A DNA stretch of 64,000 nucleotides from Streptomyces sp. JHA26 (GTDB lineage: Bacteria; Actinomycetota; Actinomycetes; Streptomycetales; Streptomycetaceae), in the NCBI RefSeq assembly GCF_002005565.1, contig NZ_BDJC01000007.1:1-64000 (forward strand), written 5' to 3'. Within the stretch, counting starts at the first letter, position 1. Each line of letters starts with the position of its first letter. Of this stretch, positions 1 to 8,165 are shown one piece after another. The notes below the pieces were generated by a model. It was not told the origin of the DNA. It ran no database searches and saw nothing but the letters and a program-made list of their open reading frames with translations. Made by a program: the position numbers and the translations under genes.

Positions 1-631
1 TCGGCGGGCGATGAGGGGCTTGATCCCGCGCTGCCTCAGCAGGCGGCGGTACTTGTCGTAGTCGTAGCCCCGGTCAGCGAAGAGCCGCTTGGGCCGGTTG
101 CGAGGGCGTCCACGACGGCCCCGGATCCGGGGTATCGCGTCCAGAAGCGGGATCAGCTGTGTGACGTCATGCCGATTTCCGCCGGTCAGGGATACCGCGA
201 GCGGGGTGCCGAGACGATCGACGATCACATGGTGCTTGGAGCCAGGGCGGCCGCGATCCACCGGCGATGGCCCGACATAAGCCCCCCCCTTTCAAGGCCC
301 TGATGTGAGAGCCGTCGATCGCAGCATCGTCCATGTCCAGCGAGCCTGCTGCCCGCAGCTCGGTGAGGAGTGCCTCGTGCAAGCGAGGCCAGACACCGGC
401 CTCGGTCCAGTCCCGCAGTCGGCGCCAGGCGGTCACTCCCGAGCAGCCCACGACCTCACTGGGCACATCTCGCCAGGCCACTCCCTTGCGCAGGACGTAG
501 ATGATGCCGGCCAGGGCGACCCGGTCCGGCACCGGCAGCCGTCCGGGGTGACGCTCCCGCCGCGCAGGCCGCTTTGGCAGCAGCGGGGCTATCCGCTCCC
601 ACAGTTCATCGGGGACAAGGTCGGTAGTCAC
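1..631 (-). mobile_element. IS5-family transposase gene, cut by window edge and frameshifted
   Basis: Read from a GTG at 629-631, the first frame gives a typical IS5 N-terminus (LVPDELWERIAPLLP, then DGSHIRALKGG with the first catalytic Asp). The frame is lost at a run of eight C (282-289, G on the coding strand). The rest continues in another frame to the window edge with GSKHH and LFADRGYDYDKYR, which holds the second catalytic Asp. Joining them needs a +1 step, one G fewer. Many IS5 elements join two frames by slippage at such runs, but a mutation or a sequencing error in the run is equally possible. The 3' end lies outside the window, so the element ends could not be defined. Confidence 0.85.
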
Positions 632-693
632 GACGTAGGAGCTTGCCAGATAACCCAGTTGAGCCCACTGGGTCGGCTCGTGATACTCCCCGA

Positions 694-1071
694 ATGACCA
701 ACAGTGCACAGTCCGAAGCCACTGAACAGGGTTGGGACGAACCCTGGTACCGCGTCCGTACGGACCGTTTCGTGGCGTCCTTCCTGCCCGGCGCAGGTGA
801 GGATCTGGATGCCGTCTGCAACGTCGATGTCGAGGTCCGGCTGGTAGACGGCGGCTCACGCTGGAGCGCGACCGTGTTCACCGTCGCGGAGGTCGAGCGC
901 CTGATGGACAAGGGGGTTCAGACCGGCGAGGACCTGGGCGGCCGCTACTTCTGGTGCTCCGACGGGCTGATTGTCCGAGAGCCCGGCATCGACAACATGA
1001 CCCAGGTGATCGCCGGTCTGCTCGCCTCCGGCGAGTTCGAGCAGGTCCTCCAGCGACTCGATGACGAGTGA
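694..1071 (+). CDS. Hypothetical acidic protein, about 125 aa
   Basis: The protein begins MTNSAQSEATEQGW and ends LQRLDDE. It is acidic and rich in Val and Gly, and has no membrane segment or catalytic motif that I recognise. The ATG at 694 has no clear Shine-Dalgarno sequence; a TTG at 643 would add 17 residues but also lacks one. Codon use looks like real Streptomyces coding sequence. It lies between two IS5-type copies and is a surviving host gene or an IS passenger. Its function is unknown. Confidence 0.6.
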   Translation: MTNSAQSEATEQGWDEPWYRVRTDRFVASFLPGAGEDLDAVCNVDVEVRLVDGGSRWSATVFTVAEVERLMDKGVQTGEDLGGRYFWCSDGLIVREPGIDNMTQVIAGLLASGEFEQVLQRLDDE

Positions 1072-1103
1072 CCGCCTCAGCTGCATTCTGAAACGATCAG
1101 TTA

Positions 1104-1132
1104 GAGGGCGTCTGAAAAGCCTGTCAGCGGGC
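1104..1132 (+). repeat. Left inverted repeat of the IS5-family element
   Basis: This 29-bp repeat is the exact reverse complement of 2014-2042. A TA dinucleotide lies immediately outside it. Confidence 0.92.
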
Positions 1133-1175
1133 AAGTCACTGGTAGCGGGGTGGTGAAGCGTGTTCGGGGGCTGGG

Positions 1176-2022
1176 GTGTGCGGGCTGCGTACCCGTTACT
1201 CGACAGATCTGTCCGATCAGGAGTGGGAGATCCTCCGTCCGCTGGTTCCGCAGGTCAAGCCTGGTGGGCGACCGGCGAAGCACGCGCGGCGGGAGATCCT
1301 CAACGCGTTGGTGTACTGGCTGCGGGCCGGCTGTGCCTGGAGACTTTTGCCGCATGACTTACCGCCGTGGCAGACGGTCTACCACTACTGGCGTCGCTGG
1401 CAGAAGGACGGCGTTTGGGAGGAGATGCTGACGGCGCTGCGTGAACGCGAGCGGGTGCAGCTCGGCCGGAATCCCACTCCAAGCGCGGCCGTCGTGGACA
1501 GTCAGAGTGTTCGGGCCAGTGAACGAGGCGGTCTGCACGGTTACGGCGGCGGCAAGAAGGTCAGCGGTATCAAGCGGCACCTGCTTGTCGACACCCGCGG
1601 CACCGTCCTGACGACGTGCGTGAGCCCGGCCAGTGTGGGGGACCGCGATGGCGCTGTGGTGCTGTTCGCCCGGGCTGCAGATGCCTTCCCGCGCCTACGG
1701 CATGTGTGGGCGGACCAGGGCTATCGCGGTGCCGACTTCCACGCCTGGACTCTGGAGGCCACCGGTATCACCCTGGAGGTCGTGCAGCGCCGTGACGGTG
1801 GTTTTCGCTCAACCTGGGCCCGGGTGGGGACACCGCCGCCAACAGTGCCCCAGTTCGCGGTGGTCCCGCGTCGCTGGGTGGCGGAGCGGACGGTTCGCCT
1901 GGCTGGGACGGTGCCGCCGCCTGTCGAAGGACTACGAGTACCTACATGTCTGCTCGGAGAATGCCATCTACCTCGCCCTGGCCATGCTCCTGGTGCGCCG
2001 TCTCGCAAGACCGGCCCGCTGA
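1176..2022 (+). pseudogene. IS427-type transposase, one frameshift
   Basis: The N-terminal frame (GTG at 1176) reads TDLSDQEWEILRPLVPQ, AVVDSQSV with the first Asp, HVWADQGYRG with the second Asp and RRWVAERT with the catalytic Glu, so the DDE triad is there. Right after it, near 1893, the reading frame is lost by one base; the normal tail FAWLGRCRRLSKDYEY and LLVRRLAR continues in another frame to a stop at 2022. The unshifted frame runs out through the right inverted repeat. The enzyme is therefore probably inactive unless the extra G is a sequence error. Confidence 0.85.
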
Positions 2023-2042
2023 CAGGCTTTTCAGACGCCCTC
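2014..2042 (-). repeat. Right inverted repeat of the IS5-family element
   Basis: This is the mate of 1104-1132. Its last base and the following TA form the present stop codon (TAG) of the gene on the minus strand. Confidence 0.92.
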
Positions 2043-2743
2043 TAGTCCTTGCGCAGTGGCTGGATGACGCGTCCGCTCAGTTTGTGCGGCACGATGCGGA
2101 TCCACAGATCGCGCCTGCCCCCGGCCCACGGCGCCGACCCGTACCGCAGCGCGAGGGCTTCGAGCGCGTCCGGACCTGCTGGGTGCTCGACGGTCCCCGT
2201 CACCAGGACGCTCCAGCCCCGGCCGGTCGCCTCGTCGATGTGATCGGTCTCGAAGGCGACCTGCGCTCCGGAGCGGACCGCCGCGGCGCCGGCCGGGTCG
2301 GTGCGGTAGACGACGCTCTGTCCGTCCACCAGGAAGTTGACCGGCAGCACCACCGGAGCCTCACCGGCCGCGCCGGCCGTGTAGGAGAGACGTCCGATGC
2401 CGTGTGTGCCCAGCCGCTGCCAGCACTCCTGCTCCGACAGTCGCGCCAGGACCGGATGGGCCGCAGGCCCACCCCGGCCAGGCGGCACGTCGCGCCGCCC
2501 GGTCGTCAGCTCCTCGTACGACATGTCCAGCACGGCGGCGAGCCGCATGAGCGCACCGGGGTCGAAGCCGGTTCCCAGCTCCTCGACCTGGCGCAGATAC
2601 GTCGTCGACATCCCTGCTCGCGTGGCCACCTCCTCCTGGGACATCCCCAGTTGTCCCCGCCGCAGCGCTATGCGGGTGGCGACGCTTTCCTTGGCCGAGG
2701 AGGCGTCGGCCGCGGGCTCCGGCTGGTTCCGGTCTTCGTGCAC
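2042..2743 (-). CDS. XRE-type HTH fused to PNPOx-like flavin-binding domain
   Basis: The protein has 233 aa with two domains. Residues about 20-80 are an XRE/Cro HTH (IALRRGQLGMSQEEVATRAG, then STTYLRQVEE). Residues about 100-230 are a split-barrel fold of the pyridoxamine 5'-phosphate oxidase type (ECWQRLGTHGIGRLSY, VVLPVNFLVDG, VAFETDHIDEATGRGWSVLV). The barrel usually binds FMN, F420 or heme, so the likely role is a redox- or flavin-sensing DNA-binding regulator; this is inferred. The start is a GTG with GGGGTGA upstream. The stop is TAG, made by the IS inserted there; before insertion the join reads GAC TAA, so the protein sequence is unchanged. A related three-domain protein is at 24507-25418. 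Confidence 0.85.
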   Translation of the reverse strand: MHEDRNQPEPAADASSAKESVATRIALRRGQLGMSQEEVATRAGMSTTYLRQVEELGTGFDPGALMRLAAVLDMSYEELTTGRRDVPPGRGGPAAHPVLARLSEQECWQRLGTHGIGRLSYTAGAAGEAPVVLPVNFLVDGQSVVYRTDPAGAAAVRSGAQVAFETDHIDEATGRGWSVLVTGTVEHPAGPDALEALALRYGSAPWAGGRRDLWIRIVPHKLSGRVIQPLRKD

Positions 2744-2860
2744 GGCCGTTCACCCCACTTCGTCGCTTCCTTTCAGGGGAGCAGACCCCCCGCCGATCCG
2801 CCAGCGCAGAGACGCCCGTGTCGGCCAGCTTGCAGCCGATGCGAGGCGCCGCCGCCGGTT

Positions 2861-5548
2861 CTACCGTGTCTCGCTCGCGTCCGCGGGCTCCGGCAGAGCC
2901 GCCCGGCCTGCCTCCAGGCGGGCCGCGGGGATGCGGAAGGGCGAGCAGGAGACGTAATCCAGGCCCGCGCGGTGGAAGAAGTGGATCGAGTCCGGATCGC
3001 CCCCGTGCTCACCGCAGATCCCCGTCTCCAGGCCGGGACGTGCCGCACGCCCCTCGGCCACGGCCAGTTCCACGAGGCGGCCGACACCGTCCCTGTCGAT
3101 GGTCTCGAACGGGGACACCGGGAAGACTCCCCTCTCGAGATACCGCGGGAAGAAGGAGGCCTCGGCGTCATCGCGGGACAAACCCCAGGTGGTCTGCGTG
3201 AGGTCGTTGGTGCCGAACGAGAAGAAGTCGGCCGCCTCGGCGATCCGCCCTGCGGTGAGTGCGGCGCGGGGCAGCTCGATCATCGTGCCGATCGGACAGG
3301 AGAGCGGCGTCCCGGTCTCCGCGGACACCTCGCTGAGTACCCGCTCGGTCTCGGCTCGGGCCAGGCGCAGTTCCTCGACGGTCCCGACGAGCGGGATCAT
3401 GATTTCGGCGTACGGCTGTCCCCCGTCGCGCAGCCGGCTCACCACGGCTTCGGCGATCGCCCTCACCTGCATGGCCGTCAGTCCCGGCACGGTCAGGGCG
3501 AGCCGCACCCCGCGCAGGCCCAGCATCGGGTTCTGCTCGTGCATGCGCTCGACGGCGTCGAGCAGCGCCCGGTCGCGTGGGTCCGGATGCGCCGCACGGG
3601 CGAGGCGGACGGCGAGGTCGACATGGTCCGGCAGGAACTCGTGGAGCGGCGGGTCGATCAGGCGGACGGTGACCGGCAGGCCGTCCATCGCCGCGAGTAT
3701 GCCGGTGAAGTCGGCGCGCTGCAGGGGCAGCAGGGCGGCCAGGGCGGAGTCCCGGGCCGTGTCGTCGTCTGCCAGGATCATGGCTTCGATCAGGGGTCGG
3801 CGTTCGCCGAGGAACATGTGCTCGGTGCGGACCAGACCGATGCCCTGGGCACCGAGCGCGCGGGCGCGCGTGGCGTCCTCGGGAGTGTCGGCGTTGGCGC
3901 GCACCTGAAGGCGGCGCACTTCGTCGGCGTGGGCCAACGTCGCCAGGACCGCTCCGGTGAGCGCGTCGGTCGCGGTGCCGGTCTGCAGGGTACGGCCGAC
4001 GTCCGAGGCCGTGAGCGGCAGGGCGCCGCGGTGCACCGTGCCGGCGGTGCCGTCGACGGAGAGGGTGTCGCCCTCGCGGACGGTCACCCCGGACGAGGTG
4101 GTGAAGAGTCGCGCCTCGGTGTCCACGATGAGCCCTTCGGCACCGCAGACGCACACCTTCCCCATGCCGCGGGCCACGACGGCCGCATGGCTGGTCTTGC
4201 CGCCCCGGCTGGTCAGCACGGCCTGGGCGGCGATCATTCCGGGCAGGTCGTCCGCGGTGGTCTCCCGGCGCACCAGCACCGTCCTGTCACCGGCCGCGGC
4301 ACGTCGTACCGCCTCCGCGGAGTCGAACACGGCCACACCGACCGCTGCCCCCGGGGAGGCGGGCACGCCGTGGGCGAGCGGCCGGTCGCCGGAACCGGTG
4401 TCGAAGCGGGGGAACATCAAGCGGGTCAGTGCGGTGCCGTCCACCCTGTGCAAAGCATCGTCGGCGGTGATGACGTTCTCCCGGCACAGGTCGTGCGCGA
4501 TACGGAAGGCCGCCTCGGCGGTGCGCTTGCCGACCCTGGTCTGCAGGATCCACAGCTTGCCGCGCTCCACGGTGAACTCGACGTCGCAGAGGTCGCGGTA
4601 GTGGCCCTCCAGGGTGCGCAGGTGATCGCCGAGTTCGGCGTACACGCCGCGGTCGATCCGCTTGAGCTCGGTGAGCGGCAGGGCGTCGCGGACACCGGCG
4701 ACGACGTCCTCGCCCTGCGCGTCGGGCAGGTAGTCGCCGTACACGCCCCGTTCGCCGGTGGCCGGATCACGGGTGAACGCCACTCCGGTGCCTGAGTCGT
4801 GGCCCAGGTTGCCGAACACCATCGCCTGGATGTTGACGGCGGTGCCGAGATCCTCCGGGATGTGCTCGCGCCGACGGTAGATCCGGGCCCGTTCGGCGTT
4901 CCAGGAGTCGAAGACGGCACGGACCGCTCGGGCCAGCTGCTCCTCGGGGTCCTGCGGGAAGTCCTCGCCGGTCTGCGCACGGACGAGGTCCTTGTACTCA
5001 TCGGTCAGCAGGATCAGCTCGCCGGCGTCGAGCTCATGGTCGCCGGACGCCCCCCTGCGAGCCTTGTGGTCCGCGAGGGCCCGGTCGAACAGCTCGCCGT
5101 CCACGCCCATCACCGTGTGGCCGAACATCTGGACGAGCCGCCGGTAGGAGTCCCAGGCGAACCGCTCGTCGCCGGACACCTTGGCGAGCCCGGTGACCGA
5201 GCGGTCGTTGAGGCCGACGTCGAGGATCGTCTCCATCATCCCCGGCATCGAGAACCGGGCGCCGGAACGTACGGACACCAGCAGAGGGTCGTCGGGACCG
5301 CCCAGGGACCGGCCCATGGCCGTCTCCAGCTCGGCCAGGGCGTGAGCGGCCTGAAGGCCCATCCCGGAAGGCTCCTGGCCGGTGGCGAGGTAGACGCGGC
5401 ACGCATCGGCGGTGATGGTGAAGCCGGGTGGGACGGGAAGTCCCAGGCGGGTCATCTCGGCCAGCCCGGCCCCCTTGCCGCCGAGCAGCGCGGCCATGTC
5501 CCGGCTGCCCTCGGCGAAGGTGTACACGTACTGCGCGGAAGTGGTCAT
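2861..5548 (-). CDS. ppdK: Pyruvate, phosphate dikinase
   Basis: The protein has 895 aa, the normal length. It interconverts pyruvate, ATP and phosphate with PEP, AMP and PPi in the cytoplasm, which lets glycolysis run with PPi and spare ATP. Visible are the N-terminal ATP-grasp part (FAEGSRDMAALLGGKGAGLAEM, SVRSGARFSMPGMMETILD), the swivelling phosphohistidine domain (LTSRGGKTSHAAVVARGMG, His near residue 450) and the C-terminal PEP-binding barrel with GLVRTEHMF, FGTNDLTQTTWG and the active Cys in GICGEHGG. The ATG at 5548 is preceded by GAAGG. A palindrome shared with other island promoters lies about 140 bp upstream. A role in low-oxygen metabolism is inferred from context. Confidence 0.96.
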   Translation of the reverse strand: MTTSAQYVYTFAEGSRDMAALLGGKGAGLAEMTRLGLPVPPGFTITADACRVYLATGQEPSGMGLQAAHALAELETAMGRSLGGPDDPLLVSVRSGARFSMPGMMETILDVGLNDRSVTGLAKVSGDERFAWDSYRRLVQMFGHTVMGVDGELFDRALADHKARRGASGDHELDAGELILLTDEYKDLVRAQTGEDFPQDPEEQLARAVRAVFDSWNAERARIYRRREHIPEDLGTAVNIQAMVFGNLGHDSGTGVAFTRDPATGERGVYGDYLPDAQGEDVVAGVRDALPLTELKRIDRGVYAELGDHLRTLEGHYRDLCDVEFTVERGKLWILQTRVGKRTAEAAFRIAHDLCRENVITADDALHRVDGTALTRLMFPRFDTGSGDRPLAHGVPASPGAAVGVAVFDSAEAVRRAAAGDRTVLVRRETTADDLPGMIAAQAVLTSRGGKTSHAAVVARGMGKVCVCGAEGLIVDTEARLFTTSSGVTVREGDTLSVDGTAGTVHRGALPLTASDVGRTLQTGTATDALTGAVLATLAHADEVRRLQVRANADTPEDATRARALGAQGIGLVRTEHMFLGERRPLIEAMILADDDTARDSALAALLPLQRADFTGILAAMDGLPVTVRLIDPPLHEFLPDHVDLAVRLARAAHPDPRDRALLDAVERMHEQNPMLGLRGVRLALTVPGLTAMQVRAIAEAVVSRLRDGGQPYAEIMIPLVGTVEELRLARAETERVLSEVSAETGTPLSCPIGTMIELPRAALTAGRIAEAADFFSFGTNDLTQTTWGLSRDDAEASFFPRYLERGVFPVSPFETIDRDGVGRLVELAVAEGRAARPGLETGICGEHGGDPDSIHFFHRAGLDYVSCSPFRIPAARLEAGRAALPEPADASETR

Positions 5549-5685
5549 ACGATCGACCTTCGCTCGTCGAGGACGACGCCCGTGGGGCAGCCGATACGGC
5601 GGACTGCGGAATCGGTGGTCCAGGTCTGCCTCCAGTGTCACGCCGCCGCCTGCGCCTCGGCATGGGCCGCCAGGTCCGCTCGGGA

Positions 5686-5699
5686 GGGACGTTCGGCCC
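5686..5699. promoter_or_regulatory. Candidate DevR/OsdR-like box before ppdK
   Basis: GGGACGTTCGGCCC fits the recurrent 14-bp palindrome GGG(A/C)C-N4-G(C/T)CCC. A weaker half-matching copy (gggccgccaggtcc) starts at 5664, about 22 bp away. The site is 138 bp upstream of the ppdK start. Confidence 0.55.
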
Positions 5700-5821
5700 T
5701 GGGCGCGGCGGTGACGTCCCGGCGGCGAGGACATGCCGCGACTCCGTCGCACCCGTGCCGGCCGTCGGCTCGGGGGCCGGGACACCCCGCGGCCCGGCGG
5801 CCGTGGACGCCCCGGCGTCTG

Positions 5822-5871
5822 CCGTCACCCCCTCCACGACGAGGGGCCGGTCGCCGTGGAGGGGGTGACGG
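5822..5871 (-). terminator. Strong hairpin after the flavodoxin-like gene
   Basis: Two 17-base arms (5822-5838 and 5855-5871) pair perfectly around a 16-base loop. The hairpin starts three bases beyond the stop of the gene at 5875. There is no U-run, as is usual in Streptomyces. Confidence 0.8.
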
Positions 5872-5874
5872 ACG

Positions 5875-6402
5875 TCAGACCGGCTCTTTCCCACCGGTGA
5901 CGTCCTCGGCACGCCGGATCTCAGCGGCGACCCGCGTCGCCCACCGCTCGATGGCGGGGAAGTCGCGGAAGTCGCCTCCTTTGCCGTTCCGCAGGATCAT
6001 CCGGGCGACGAATCCCCTGGCCCCCTCCTGCAGGCATCCGCCGAAGGTCACGTGCTCCTGCGCGTCGAGCAGGGCCACGGCGCGCCGGACCCCGGGCACC
6101 GGGGGGACGTCCCTTTCCGAGGCCGACGGATCCAGCGGTCCACTGCTGAACAACCACACCGGACGCTTGGACAACGCGCGTCGGTGCCGCCGGACGAAGC
6201 GCCGGGCGTCCTTGTGCCAACGTCCCGCGTACAGGGCTCCACCCACGATCACGGCGTCGTAGGGAGCGAGGTCGTCGACCGATCCGGCGGGTGCGGTGTC
6301 GACGGACGCCCCCTTCTCTCGGAGCACGTCGGCGACGGCTTCCGCGATCCGGGCGGTCGAGCCGTTCGTCGTTCCGTAGGCGACCAGTACCTTCCTGCTC
6401 AT
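5875..6402 (-). CDS. Flavodoxin-domain protein (HemG/flavodoxin_5 type)
   Basis: The protein has 175 aa. It begins MSRKVLVAYGTTNGSTARIAEA, with the T-x-N-G-S-T loop that binds the FMN phosphate, followed by YDAVIVGGALYAGRWHKDARRF, typical of the flavodoxin family that includes protoporphyrinogen oxidase HemG. It is a likely small cytoplasmic FMN electron carrier or oxidoreductase. The ATG at 6402 follows GGGAGG. The next gene upstream on the same strand is a universal stress protein 103 bp away, so the two may be co-transcribed. Whether the substrate is protoporphyrinogen cannot be told from the sequence. Confidence 0.85.
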   Translation of the reverse strand: MSRKVLVAYGTTNGSTARIAEAVADVLREKGASVDTAPAGSVDDLAPYDAVIVGGALYAGRWHKDARRFVRRHRRALSKRPVWLFSSGPLDPSASERDVPPVPGVRRAVALLDAQEHVTFGGCLQEGARGFVARMILRNGKGGDFRDFPAIERWATRVAAEIRRAEDVTGGKEPV

Positions 6403-6505
6403 CGCCGTCTCCCTCCCGTCTCTTCGATCTTCCTCACCGAGGGCGAGCAGCCGTGGCGACAGCGGCGCCCGGGGCGTGCGTGGTGACCGGTGCCCTCCCC
6501 GGCCC

Positions 6506-7375
6506 TCACGAGTGCCGGACGACGGCCACGGGGCAGGTGGAGTGGTGCAGTACCGCGAGCGTGACCCGGCCGAGCTGGAGCCCGTACTGACCGCGGTGGC
6601 GCCGGGTACCCACCACCAGGAGGTCGGCCTCGCGGGACGCGGCTTCGAGGACCCCGCGGGCGTGCCCCTCCACCGTGTGGCGGTGGACCTGCGCCTCGGG
6701 CGGGACATCGGCCAGCGCGGCATCGAGAGCCTCGGCCGCCCGCTGTTCGTGCGTCCGGGCCGGCTCGCCGGTCGTCAGCGGGTCTGGGGGCGCCTCGTGT
6801 GCGGGGCGCCGCCACGCGCACACGGCCTCCAGCGGAACCCCGCGCCGCAGCGCCTCCTCGGCGGCGAACCGGACCACGGCCGCATCGTCGGCGCCCTCGC
6901 CGACGCCCACGACGACCCGTCCCCGGACCGGTCGTGCCGTCTGGTTGTCGTGGCTGCCGCGCAGTACGACCACCGGGCAGTCGGCCCGCCCGGCGACGCC
7001 GAGGCTGATCGAACCGAGCAGGAACTCGGCGAGGCCGCCGCGGCCGCGGGTGCCGACGACGAGCAAGGAGGCGTTGCGTCCCTCACCGACGAGGGCGTGC
7101 TCCGCCTCCTCCGGAAGAATGTCGGTGGTCACCTCCAGATCCGGCCGACCGCGCTCGGCTCGCCGCGCGGCGGTGTCGACGATGTCCTGGGCACGCACCT
7201 CCTCCGACGGCTCGCCCAGGTCCTCGGAGAGGGCCGTGCCCTCGTACCGCTCCCACAGCGAGGCGTACACGATGCGCAGGGGCAGCTCGCGCAGCGCGGC
7301 CTCGTCGGCCGCCCACTCCGCGGCGCGAAGACTGGCCTCGGAACCGTCCACTCCGACGACGACAGGCAGTTTCAT
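6506..7375 (-). CDS. Universal stress protein, two USP domains
   Basis: The protein has 289 aa made of two Usp domains (about 1-140 and 152-289). The first has the opening VVVGVDGSEASLRAAEWAAD and a full ATP motif G-2x-G-9x-GS (GTRGRGGLAEFLLGS). The second has lost this motif (GTRRHRGQYGLQLGRV) but keeps the LHHSTCPVAVV ending. USPs of this kind bind ATP and slow growth or aid survival under hypoxia in mycobacteria (Rv2623 and relatives). One functional and one degenerate nucleotide site is the pattern also seen at 8166 and 36745. A palindrome pair lies about 210 bp upstream of the start. Confidence 0.93.
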   Translation of the reverse strand: MKLPVVVGVDGSEASLRAAEWAADEAALRELPLRIVYASLWERYEGTALSEDLGEPSEEVRAQDIVDTAARRAERGRPDLEVTTDILPEEAEHALVGEGRNASLLVVGTRGRGGLAEFLLGSISLGVAGRADCPVVVLRGSHDNQTARPVRGRVVVGVGEGADDAAVVRFAAEEALRRGVPLEAVCAWRRPAHEAPPDPLTTGEPARTHEQRAAEALDAALADVPPEAQVHRHTVEGHARGVLEAASREADLLVVGTRRHRGQYGLQLGRVTLAVLHHSTCPVAVVRHS

Positions 7376-7585
7376 GGCACTCGCCCTCCGGCGCCCGGGT
7401 GAGAAGGGACGCGGTGATCGACCGGTCTGCGCGGCGTCTCGTCGACGGCGGGCGACGGGCGGGGTTCGCAGGCCGTTTCGGTGCGGTCGGACGTTGCGGA
7501 CCTGGGTGACGCGGCCCCGGCCATGGTCGGTCCCTTCGTGGGATGTCTGCTTCCAGCCTCACAGCACCTTGCCTCATGTCGTCAG

Positions 7586-7619
7586 GGGCCGCAGGTCCCG
7601 GGAAGGGGCCGCCCAGCCC
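7586..7619. promoter_or_regulatory. Paired DevR/OsdR-like boxes
   Basis: GGGCCGCAGGTCCC at 7586-7599 fits the island palindrome. A weaker copy, GGGCCGCCCAGCCC, starts exactly 20 bp later at 7606. The pair lies about 210 bp upstream of the USP gene that starts at 7375. Confidence 0.5.
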
Positions 7620-7684
7620 ATGGGGCGGCCGGGCGAACACGCCAGGCCGACGGTGGTGGTTCCGTCACCTCACCGGAGGCGTGC

Positions 7685-8064
7685 GCTCGCCTCTTCGAGA
7701 AGGGCGGCCGCGCCGACCGGTTCCGGGTCGTCCGGGCGCCGGAACGGCCGGCCTGGACCCGCGCGTCACGCGTCGGCGGGGCGGCGGTCGACGAGTCGTT
7801 CGAGCGGCTGCCCGGCGTCGACGAGGCGTGCCCGCCGGCGGGCACGCCGGTCGCGCCGACCTGCCGGAGGTGTTCCTCCGGGACGACGAGGACATCGCCG
7901 AGCGGTTACGGCGGACACCGCGGCGTGTCTCCTGCCCATGCCGGGAGCCGGCACCGGTGGCGGCCCGGCCGGTACGCGCGGTCGAGGGTGTGGTGGACGC
8001 GCACTTCCCTCTGCCGGAACCGGTGACCCGAGATCTGCCGGACCCCGATGACCCGAACGGGTGA
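7685..8064 (+). pseudogene. Remnant of cNMP-binding plus CBS-BON genes
   Basis: Short pieces of known families survive here in changing frames. At 7688-7732 is LFEKGGRADRFRVV, like the cyclic-nucleotide fold at 46731. At 7799-7825 is FERLPGVDE, like the second CBS repeat. At 7852-8064 are RADLPEVFLRDDEDIAERL and VRAVEGVVDAHFPL, like the CBS tail and BON domain of the protein at 47209. The order is the same as in the intact region 46731-47886, so this looks like a decayed second copy of that pair. Most of the CBS domain is gone and no continuous product is possible. Confidence 0.65.
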
Positions 8065-8165
8065 ACTCGTGGCGGACGGCGTGGCCGGTCCGGCACGTGC
8101 GCCGACGGCGGTCTCCGTGGCCGTGCCGACCCCCTCCCCCGCCTGCTCGCCGGACGGCGTCCGGG

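Larger units (their letters stand above)
1104..2042 (+). mobile_element. Complete IS5-family element (IS427-like), 939 bp
   Basis: The element is bounded by 29-bp perfect inverted repeats (1104-1132 and 2014-2042; outer bases GAGGGCGTCTG) and flanked on both sides by TA (1102-1103 and 2043-2044), the 2-bp target duplication expected of the IS427 branch of IS5. It holds one transposase gene, which carries a frameshift. It sits exactly in the stop codon of the neighbouring regulator gene. Identical ends suggest a recent insertion. Confidence 0.9.
5549..5874. other. Intergenic region upstream of ppdK
   Basis: No gene was seen in these 326 bases. They hold the terminator of the flavodoxin-like gene at 5822-5871 and the dormancy-type palindrome at 5686-5699. 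Confidence 0.7.

Noticed and set aside
282..289. Classic -1 programmed frameshift in the first IS5 transposase
   Set aside because: The downstream frame needs +1 (one G fewer), not -1, so mutation, polymerase slippage or a read error fits better.
1946..4795. Long plus-strand open frame (949 codons)
   Set aside because: It lies opposite ppdK, whose protein is clearly real; antisense frames stay open by chance in high-GC DNA. The product resembles nothing.
7543..8064. A 173-aa plus-strand gene
   Set aside because: It has no family match over its length; its recognisable pieces are scraps of CBS-BON and cNMP domains in more than one frame.
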